Shown: one piece after another, positions 22,668 through 27,851 of the stretch
Layout: each line of letters opens with the position of its first letter
How positions within the stretch are numbered: position 1 is the first letter of the stretch
Assembly (NCBI RefSeq): GCF_052169755.1
Contig: NZ_JBQNBV010000011.1
Location: forward strand, 1-27,851
Direction: 5' to 3'
DNA length: 27,851 nt
Source: Selenomonas sp052169755
Lineage (GTDB): Bacteria > Bacillota > Negativicutes > Selenomonadales > Selenomonadaceae
The notes under the pieces: model-generated
Databases searched by the model: none
The model's input: the letters and a program-made list of their open reading frames with translations, nothing else
Told to the model about the DNA's origin: nothing
Made by a program: the position numbers and the translations under genes

Positions 22668-23054
22668 TTATTCTTCGATTTTTCGCACATCGCGTGCCTG
22701 CTGCATTTTTTCCGGCAGATCTTCGAGAGATGTTTCTGCGGCGGCTTCAATGGCAGCGAGGATGGCGCCTTCGACGATGGGAGCATCGATGAGTTTCAAA
22801 CGCCGTTCATTCATGCTTTCTAGGACAATCTCTGCCGTCATGACAGCGCTTCCCATATCCATGAGGATGGCTGTGCCGTCATCTGTGTATACTTCATTAA
22901 TGGCGGCGGCAATTTTCTCGTAGCTTGTGCCCAGTTCGCCATTTTCGTTGCCTCCGGCAGCAATGACCGTTACGTTCTGTGCCATCATTTTTGCAACTTC
23001 GACAACACCTTCGGCAAGTTTTTGGCTATGGGAAACGATTACAATACTGAACAT
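22668..23054 (-). CDS. dhaM: PTS-dependent dihydroxyacetone kinase, phosphotransfer subunit DhaM
   Basis: DhaM carries phosphate from the PTS protein HPr to the ADP cofactor bound in DhaL. The 128-residue product is a single mannose-type EIIA domain: FSIVIVSHSQKLAEGV puts the phosphorylated histidine at H9, and ILMDMGSAVMTAEIVLE is the second family hallmark. Unlike E. coli DhaM there are no fused HPr and EI-like domains, the usual form in Firmicutes. I chose ATG 23054 because AAGGAGG precedes it; longer in-frame frames run into dhaL. It is the last gene of the dhaK-dhaL-dhaM set and ends 48 bases before a terminator. Confidence 0.94.
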   Translation of the reverse strand: MFSIVIVSHSQKLAEGVVEVAKMMAQNVTVIAAGGNENGELGTSYEKIAAAINEVYTDDGTAILMDMGSAVMTAEIVLESMNERRLKLIDAPIVEGAILAAIEAAAETSLEDLPEKMQQARDVRKIEE

Positions 23055-23067
23055 GATGCCTTCCTCC

Positions 23068-23688
23068 TTACAATGTGTCTGCCATGGCGCGCAGCATGAA
23101 AGAGGAAGATACAGCGCCGGGGTCTCGATGTCCAAGGCTGCGCTCTCCAAGATAACTTGCGCGTCCTTTTGTAGCGATGAGATCTTTCGTGCGTTCGGCG
23201 CCTTTTTCTGCTTCGTCTGCGGCAGCGAGCAAGGCGTCTTTGAGGCTTTTCTTCGCTTGTATGGCTTCGCGCATGGCGCGTTCGGCGGGGCAGAGGGCAT
23301 CGAGCATGGTTTTTTCGCCGATCGTTGATTTGCCGCGCGTCTTTATTCCTGTGACAGATGCGGAAAATGCTGCGAGAAAATCCTCCGGTGAAAGCTCCAT
23401 TTTACCTTTGAGTACATCGCCGGCTTTCATGAACGCCGTGCCGTAGAGTGCGCCGGAAGCGCCGCCAACGCTTGATACGATCGCCATGCCGATGCCTTTG
23501 AAGATAGCGCCGCTGTCCTTTGTTATGAGCAAAGGAATTTTTTCCATTACGGCTTTTGCACCGCGTGCCATGTTGATGCCGTGGTCACCATCACCGATGG
23601 CGTTGTCGAGCTCAGTCAAAGTATCTTTTTCCTCTTCGATCTTTTCAGAGATCGCCTTCATGATTTCCAGTAGATTTTTTGTATTCAT
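23068..23688 (-). CDS. dhaL: Dihydroxyacetone kinase, ADP-binding subunit DhaL
   Basis: DhaL holds a tightly bound ADP that is recharged by DhaM and phosphorylates dihydroxyacetone held by DhaK. The 206-residue product has the nucleotide/Mg site LDNAIGDGDHGINMARG (about 26-42) and GGASGALYGTAF, followed by helices with GKSTIGEKTMLDAL and the C-terminal RASYLGERSLGHRDPGA segment, all DhaL hallmarks. The start at ATG 23688 has AGGGA upstream. It lies between dhaK (56-base gap) and dhaM (13-base gap). Confidence 0.95.
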   Translation of the reverse strand: MNTKNLLEIMKAISEKIEEEKDTLTELDNAIGDGDHGINMARGAKAVMEKIPLLITKDSGAIFKGIGMAIVSSVGGASGALYGTAFMKAGDVLKGKMELSPEDFLAAFSASVTGIKTRGKSTIGEKTMLDALCPAERAMREAIQAKKSLKDALLAAADEAEKGAERTKDLIATKGRASYLGERSLGHRDPGAVSSSFMLRAMADTL

Positions 23689-23744
23689 ATACTGATCCCT
23701 CGTCCAATAGAAGTATACACAGAAATCTTTTCTTTACATGTGAT

Positions 23745-24734
23745 TTATTTCTTCCAAGCAAGCGTATCCGCTTTGGCATCATAGAAGCGTTTCATGTCGT
23801 TATCCAAGCGCAGAAGGGTCAAAGAAAAACCTGCCATTTCGATGGCGGTCATGAAGTTTCCGACCATTGTGTCGTATACGATGATTCCCTTCTCTTTTAA
23901 ATAATCCTGTACGAAATTGTTTATGATGTAAAGTTCCATGAGAGGTGTGGATCCCATGCCGTTGATGAGAACGACGACTTCTCTGCCGCTGTAATCGATG
24001 TCAGAGAGAATGGTATCAAGGAGCTTTTTTGCTGCTTCATTGGCGGAGAGAATCTTTTCACGGCTCGTGCCAGGCTCGCCATGAATGCCGATACCGATCT
24101 CAATTTCATCTTCCGCCAACGTGAAACCATGTTTTCCGGCGGCGGGAACCGTGCAAGGAGAGATCGCCATGCCCATAGAGCGGACATTCTTGATGACATT
24201 TTCGGCGCATTTTTTGACTTCCGAAAGAGCGGCGCCCTCCTCGGCGCAAGCACCTGCAATCTTGTGTACGAGCAGCGTACCGGCGACGCCTCGTCTGCCT
24301 GTCGTATAGAGACTGTCTTTTACGGCTACGTCGTCATTTACGATTACATAGTCGGCTTTGATTCCTTCGTCCTTTGCCATGTCGATCGCCATTTCGAAGT
24401 TCAGGACATCTCCCGTATAGTTCTTCACGACGGAGAGGACGCCGGCTTCGGTTGCAACAGCTTTGATTCCTTCGTAAATCTGATCGGGGGTTGGAGAAGT
24501 AAATACGGCGCCCGCTATGGCGCAATCGAGCATACCTTCACCGACGTAGCCGCCGTGTGCAGGCTCATGACCGCTGCCGCCGCCGGAGACGAGCGCGACT
24601 TTGCCCTGCTTTTTTTGGGCGCGTACGACGATGTTTCCTTCAGGGAGTTTTTTGAGTTTTTTTGGCGCTGCCTTGGCAAGACCTTCGATCATTTCACGCT
24701 CGACATCTTCTACTTTGTTGATGAGTTTTTTCAT
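23745..24734 (-). CDS. dhaK: Dihydroxyacetone kinase, substrate-binding subunit DhaK
   Basis: DhaK binds dihydroxyacetone covalently through a histidine and presents it to DhaL-ADP for phosphorylation to dihydroxyacetone phosphate, feeding glycolysis. The 329-residue length is standard. Key motifs: GGGSGHEPAHGGYVG (H56), NYTGDVLNFEMA (general-base D109) and IGIGIHGEPGTSR, where H218 is the substrate-binding histidine. The start at ATG 24734 has AAAGGGG upstream. The gene is 79 bases downstream of the phosphohexomutase and could be read from its promoter; I see no strong promoter of its own, and no DhaR or DhaS regulator gene lies nearby. Confidence 0.95.
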   Translation of the reverse strand: MKKLINKVEDVEREMIEGLAKAAPKKLKKLPEGNIVVRAQKKQGKVALVSGGGSGHEPAHGGYVGEGMLDCAIAGAVFTSPTPDQIYEGIKAVATEAGVLSVVKNYTGDVLNFEMAIDMAKDEGIKADYVIVNDDVAVKDSLYTTGRRGVAGTLLVHKIAGACAEEGAALSEVKKCAENVIKNVRSMGMAISPCTVPAAGKHGFTLAEDEIEIGIGIHGEPGTSREKILSANEAAKKLLDTILSDIDYSGREVVVLINGMGSTPLMELYIINNFVQDYLKEKGIIVYDTMVGNFMTAIEMAGFSLTLLRLDNDMKRFYDAKADTLAWKK

Positions 24735-24813
24735 GCGTATACCCCTTTCTGGATTTGATGAAAAAAATTAACGGATGGAAAATAACTTCTTGTGCTGTCA
24801 TGCGTTTATTTTC

Positions 24814-26319
24814 CTAAAGTACACTTAGATCAAGTGAAGTAAGGTCGCTGAGCAAAGTCTTCACTTTTTTGGCTATGATGTCTGTACCGCCTTTTTCTCG
24901 GCTTTCGATATTCAGCGGCATGTTAGGATCGTGCAGCGACATGCGCAAGAGCGCCCAACCCTGCGGAAATATAAGTCGAACACCTTCGTATGAAGGCTCG
25001 GCAATTTTGATTCCGCTTTCTTTGGCGCGTGCAGCAAAGGCGTTTAAGACTTCGCCGGCATAGTCCTTGGCATCTTCGACGCCTTTGATTTTTAATCGGT
25101 ATTCGGAACTTTCCAAAGGATGTGCGAGTCTTTCAATGAGAGATTGAAGCGTGCGCCCTTCCTTTTTTGCTTTTGTGGCGGCGATGAGGAGTTTCACAGC
25201 GAGATAGGCGCCGTCGTCTAAGTAATGGTTTTCCGACAGCGCTCCGTGCCCGGATGTTTCAATAGCGAGTGGTGATATCGTTCCTTCTTCGTTCAGACGA
25301 ATACATTCGTTGATGACGTTTTTGTAGCCGCGCTTGAAGCGGTGATGGTGAAGATGAAGTTCGTTTTCTAAGAAGCAGGTGAGTTCATCTGAGGTGACGG
25401 AATCTGTGACGATCGTTGCATTTGGATAATCGGGCGCCAGTATAGCCGCCATCATGGCGATGAGAGCGTTGCGGTTGATCTCTTCTCCTGTGGGAAGGAC
25501 GGCGCTCATGCGATCAACATCGGTATCAAAAATTAAGCCAAGGTCGGCGTGATTTTCCAGAACGGCTTCCTTTATCGCTGCCATTGCTTCTTTGTTTTCA
25601 GGATTTGGAATATGGTTCGGAAACATGCCGTCTGGCTCTAGGTAGCGGCTTCCTGTAGTGTCTGCGCCAAGCAGTGCCAGCACTTTGGAGGCGAAAAAAC
25701 CGCCGCTGCCATTTCCTGCATCGATTACGATGTGCATACCCGCAAGGGGCTTGTCTTCAGGCGCAGCGGAAAGTTCTTCGCAGATTTTTTTTCGCAGATG
25801 AGAAGCATAAACGGATAGGAGATCGAAGGATGCAGCTTTTTTTTCATTGGAAGCTGGCACGCGATTTTTTGCGGCATAAGAAAGCACTTTCTTGATGTCG
25901 CTTGCTTCTAAACCTCCCCGTTCTGTGAAAAACTTCATGCCATTGCGGTTGTAAGGCAAGTGGCTTGCTGTGATCATGATGGAGGCGTCGGCTTTCGTTT
26001 CGTCAAAGAGAATGGACATGAACATCGCAGGCGTAGAAGAGAGACCGCAGTCGATCGCTTTCGCTCCGCGTGAAAGAATGGCGGAAAGTACAGCGCACTT
26101 CAAGTCGGGGGCAGAGATGCGCGAGTCGTGTCCGACGGCGATGGTCAATTCCGTCACAGGCTTGCCGTTTTTTTCTGTGAGAAAATCCAAAAAGCCGCCG
26201 GTGATGCAGCGTACAGCTTCTTGCGTGAGATTGACAGGTTCATCTGCTATGCCGGCGACAGCCGTACCGCGTATGTCGCTGCCATTTTGCAATTTCATCA
26301 GTTGCTTTTCATCAATCAT
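24814..26319 (-). CDS. Phosphohexomutase (phosphomannomutase/phosphoglucomutase family)
   Basis: This is an alpha-D-phosphohexomutase of 501 residues that moves a phosphate between C6 and C1 of a hexose. Catalytic serine loop: ITASHLPYNRNGMKFF with S119 (more usually TASHNP, here Leu replaces Asn). Metal loop: DTDVDRM with D265, D267 and D269. Sugar-binding loop: ETSGHG (E354, S356) where most relatives have GEMSGH. Phosphate-binding loop near the C-terminus: RMSLHDP. Glucose versus mannose specificity cannot be read from sequence alone. ATG 26319 follows GTGGAGG. The adjacent GmhA-like gene suggests a role in surface-sugar synthesis (inference). Confidence 0.88.
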   Translation of the reverse strand: MIDEKQLMKLQNGSDIRGTAVAGIADEPVNLTQEAVRCITGGFLDFLTEKNGKPVTELTIAVGHDSRISAPDLKCAVLSAILSRGAKAIDCGLSSTPAMFMSILFDETKADASIMITASHLPYNRNGMKFFTERGGLEASDIKKVLSYAAKNRVPASNEKKAASFDLLSVYASHLRKKICEELSAAPEDKPLAGMHIVIDAGNGSGGFFASKVLALLGADTTGSRYLEPDGMFPNHIPNPENKEAMAAIKEAVLENHADLGLIFDTDVDRMSAVLPTGEEINRNALIAMMAAILAPDYPNATIVTDSVTSDELTCFLENELHLHHHRFKRGYKNVINECIRLNEEGTISPLAIETSGHGALSENHYLDDGAYLAVKLLIAATKAKKEGRTLQSLIERLAHPLESSEYRLKIKGVEDAKDYAGEVLNAFAARAKESGIKIAEPSYEGVRLIFPQGWALLRMSLHDPNMPLNIESREKGGTDIIAKKVKTLLSDLTSLDLSVL

Positions 26320-26354
26320 TGCGATTCCTCCACGGCAGTTTCTTATTTAAGCAT

Positions 26355-26363
26355 ATTATACCA
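26355..26363 (-). promoter_or_regulatory. Extended -10 promoter of the phosphohexomutase gene
   Basis: On the minus strand the sequence TGGTATAAT combines a perfect -10 (26355-26360) with the TG extension, about 35 bases upstream of the start codon. No convincing -35 is visible. Confidence 0.65.
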
Positions 26364-26400
26364 TAATCGCTTAAATATTTGTCATAGTTATTCTATTCCT

Positions 26401-27057
26401 TTATTCAGTATAGCCAAAAAATTCTTGCTCTGCGGCTATGCAGAGTGCATGATAAATGGGAAGATGAAGCTCCTGTATGCGGTAGGTTTCCTTGTCGGGA
26501 ACAGCGAGAAGGATGTCCGTCAAAGAACGCAGCTTTCCTCCTCCTGCACCGGTCAGAGAGATCACGGAGATGCCGAAAGAACGCGCGACTTGTGCGGCGT
26601 AGAGGACGTTTTGTGAATTGCCGGATGTACTGATGGCAAAAAGAATGTCGCCTTTTTTTCCAAGCCCGAATACTTGTTGAGCAAATACGAGGTCGGGCGC
26701 TTGATCATTGGCGAATGCTGTGCCGAGAGCGATCTGATTGACGAGAGAGATCGCAGGCAGAGCTTCCTGCAAATTTTCGATAAGATATGCCGCATCTTCC
26801 GGGCATGTTTCCATAAGCTGCTGCTTTTTCTCTTCACCTAAGCGGCGCGGCAGCAAGAATCCCTTCATCAGTTCGCCTGTGATATGCTCGGCGTCCGCTG
26901 CACTGCCGCCGTTGCCGCATATCAGAAGTTTTCCTCCTTTCGCATAGCAATCGATGATCGTATCGACTGTGGTTATCAGAGGTTCTTTCATGGAGCTGAG
27001 TACGGGATACCGCTCGATCAAATGGTCGATGACGGCAAGTGTTTTTTCTTTTGCCAT
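26401..27057 (-). CDS. SIS-domain phosphosugar isomerase, GmhA-like
   Basis: This 218-residue SIS-domain protein resembles GmhA, which converts sedoheptulose 7-phosphate to heptose 7-phosphate for LPS core synthesis. The phosphosugar loop CGNGGSAADAEHI and the motif SISTSGNS-like AISTSGNSQN (about 141-150) are present. Residues matching the zinc ligands of E. coli GmhA occur with the same spacing: H58 and E62, and Q195 and H203. Compared with E. coli (192 residues) it has extra length around 68-105. The start at ATG 27057 has AAGGAAGG upstream. A DiaA-like regulatory SIS protein is the main alternative, but the conserved zinc residues favour the enzyme. Confidence 0.82.
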   Translation of the reverse strand: MAKEKTLAVIDHLIERYPVLSSMKEPLITTVDTIIDCYAKGGKLLICGNGGSAADAEHITGELMKGFLLPRRLGEEKKQQLMETCPEDAAYLIENLQEALPAISLVNQIALGTAFANDQAPDLVFAQQVFGLGKKGDILFAISTSGNSQNVLYAAQVARSFGISVISLTGAGGGKLRSLTDILLAVPDKETYRIQELHLPIYHALCIAAEQEFFGYTE

Positions 27058-27072
27058 AAAAATCCTTCCTTC

Positions 27073-27399
27073 TTATTTATTTTGTTTCCGCTGCTGATGC
27101 TTCCAGCCGATTCTTGCGGCGAAGACGACAGCGATCATGAGCAGAATCTTCCAAGCTGATTGTAAAATATTATTGGTGATGCTGTCTTTTGTTTTCGCTG
27201 CTTCCTTGGATCTATCATCGCTGTCTTTTGACGCTTCCTGATAGCGTTTCGTCGGCGAAGGGCAAGAAGCTGCCTGAGCGACAGAAATAGCCGGGGGAGT
27301 TTCCACACTGGCAAAGATAGGAGCCATGCTGTTGGCAATGGCTCCTATCATGAAAGCAATAATGATCTTTTTTTTCCACTGACTGAATTTCCTGTACAT
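27073..27399 (-). CDS. Small membrane protein of unknown function
   Basis: I do not recognise this 108-residue protein. It begins with a basic segment and a hydrophobic stretch (WKKKIIIAFMIGAIANSMAPIFA) that could be a signal peptide or membrane anchor. A polar, Ser/Lys/Asp-rich middle follows (about 45-75), then a second hydrophobic helix near the C-terminus (ILQSAWKILLMIAVVFAARIGW) and a short basic tail. This suggests a membrane protein whose middle loop faces outside. The ATG at 27399 has only a weak ribosome-binding site. It lies 15 bases upstream of the GmhA-like gene and may be co-transcribed with it. Confidence 0.65.
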   Translation of the reverse strand: MYRKFSQWKKKIIIAFMIGAIANSMAPIFASVETPPAISVAQAASCPSPTKRYQEASKDSDDRSKEAAKTKDSITNNILQSAWKILLMIAVVFAARIGWKHQQRKQNK

Positions 27400-27468
27400 A
27401 ATTCTGGTTCACCGCTTATCTTTTTACTCTTCTTACGGAAGAAAATCTGCAGAAAGCAAAGGGATCTC

Positions 27469-27627
27469 TCAAGGCTTTTGTTTCTCATGGTCGAGCACTT
27501 TTTGCAGGGTGCGAACCAGATGCAGATGCGTTTCGTAATCGAGATCATTCGCATCGTAAAGCATACGTTTCCTGAGAGCATCGATTTGATTCTGCAGCTT
27601 TTCCCGCGTTTCGTCGGAAAGACTCAT
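27469..27627 (-). CDS. Tiny acidic-helical protein of 52 residues
   Basis: Reading the minus strand from ATG 27627 gives MSLSDETREKLQNQIDALRK and continues to HEKQKP before TGA. It is predicted to be two short helices (charged, heptad-like L/I spacing). The shape, a helical hairpin with I-x-x-L-R near the start and L-x-x-x-LD near the end, is loosely like the Spo0E phosphatase family, but the SQELD motif is not present, so no function is assigned. The start codon overlaps the stop of the preceding small ORF (ATGA), a sign of real coupled translation. Confidence 0.55.
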   Translation of the reverse strand: MSLSDETREKLQNQIDALRKRMLYDANDLDYETHLHLVRTLQKVLDHEKQKP

Positions 27628-27773
27628 ACGCCGTGTCCGTTTTTCTCCAGCAGAATTTGCTGTTGGGCACGACTATCCCAGCCCTCTTCTTGCAGCTTTT
27701 CAGGCGCAGGAGAGAGCTTGTCCAGGATTTCTTGAGTCTCCAGATCCATCTCCTCAAAATCCTCTTTATTCAT
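27624..27773 (-). CDS. Tiny acidic protein of 49 residues
   Basis: From ATG 27773 the minus strand encodes MNKEDFEEMDLETQEILDKL and ends at LEKNGHGV. It has a strong ribosome-binding site (AAAGGTGG, 9-base spacing) and a promoter-like pair just upstream, and it overlaps the next ORF by 4 bases. It is acidic and glutamine-rich. I recognise no family. The ribosome-binding site and the ATGA overlap are the evidence that it is real. Confidence 0.55.
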   Translation of the reverse strand: MNKEDFEEMDLETQEILDKLSPAPEKLQEEGWDSRAQQQILLEKNGHGV

Positions 27774-27795
27774 TTTGACCAGCCACCTTTACTCT

Positions 27796-27829
27796 TTCTA
27801 TTGTACTATGAAAGTCCAAGAAGTCAAGC
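27796..27829 (-). promoter_or_regulatory. Promoter of the tiny ORF pair, with -35 supplied by the repeat
   Basis: On the minus strand TTGACT, which lies inside repeat copy 3 (plus 27821-27826), is followed after 16 bases by TACAAT (plus 27799-27804). The leader to the ATG at 27773 is short and contains the ribosome-binding site. Confidence 0.55.
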
Positions 27830-27851
27830 CCGAAGGGCGCCGACTGATTGG
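27809..27851 (+). repeat. Dispersed structured repeat, copy 3 (at window edge)
   Basis: This copy has the same outer stem, tandem GA/GA mismatch, AGTC/GACT helix and GCCC-GAA-GGGC hairpin as copy 2; only CC to GT after TGAAA and one A to C in the internal loop differ. It ends exactly at the last base of the window, so its right extent cannot be judged. Confidence 0.9.

Noticed and set aside
27348..27581. 77-codon minus-strand reading frame
   Set aside because: It overlaps the two tiny ORFs and the membrane protein in other frames, has no ribosome-binding site and has an improbable composition.

Overview
The window looks like the replication-origin neighbourhood of a diderm (outer-membrane) Firmicute, most likely a Selenomonas-like member of the Negativicutes. 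The gene order rpmH-rnpA-yidD-yidC-khpB-mnmE-mnmG-rsmG, divergent from dnaA-dnaN-recF-(DUF721)-remB-gyrB, is the classic Firmicute origin layout. A GmhA-type sedoheptulose-phosphate isomerase fits an LPS-bearing Firmicute. The genus is an inference; no rRNA or other direct marker is present. Layout, left to right: (1) 1-841, the 5' end of parB (GTG start, overlapping parA) and parA on the minus strand. (2) 842-4238, a perfect parS site, a split cobalamin-dependent methionine synthase (separate reactivation-domain protein, then MetH without that domain), a second perfect parS and a bidirectional terminator. (3) 4239-6672, pfkA (minus) divergent from a stand-alone AICAR formyltransferase gene that is preceded by a ZTP (pfl) riboswitch with an overlapping intrinsic terminator. 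(4) 6680-6827, a cluster of DnaA boxes between two convergent genes, about 8 kb from dnaA. (5) 6828-14445, a secreted Lys/Glu-rich protein, then the minus-strand block rsmG, mnmG, mnmE, khpB, yidC, yidD, rnpA, rpmH, driven by a consensus promoter at 14527-14555. (6) 14556-16907, the origin: DnaA boxes upstream of dnaA, and a second set between dnaA and dnaN ending in a GC-rich spacer, a CTACTACTATTA DnaA-trio and an AT-rich stretch. (7) 16908-22564, dnaN, recF, a DciA-like (DUF721) protein with an added zinc ribbon, remB and gyrB. gyrA is not next to gyrB. (8) 22567-27773, minus-strand genes: dhaM, dhaL, dhaK, a phosphohexomutase, a GmhA-like isomerase, a small membrane protein and two overlapping tiny ORFs. 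The most unexplained feature is a dispersed structured repeat of about 43 nt, found three times in the same orientation: 14709-14750, 20354-20396 and 27809-27851. Its sequence can fold into one interrupted hairpin with tandem G-A mismatches. One copy forms the last 14 codons and runs into the stop codon of remB, one lies beside the origin, and one ends exactly at the window edge and supplies a -35-like element to the small ORFs. No insertion sequence, CRISPR array, tRNA or rRNA was seen.
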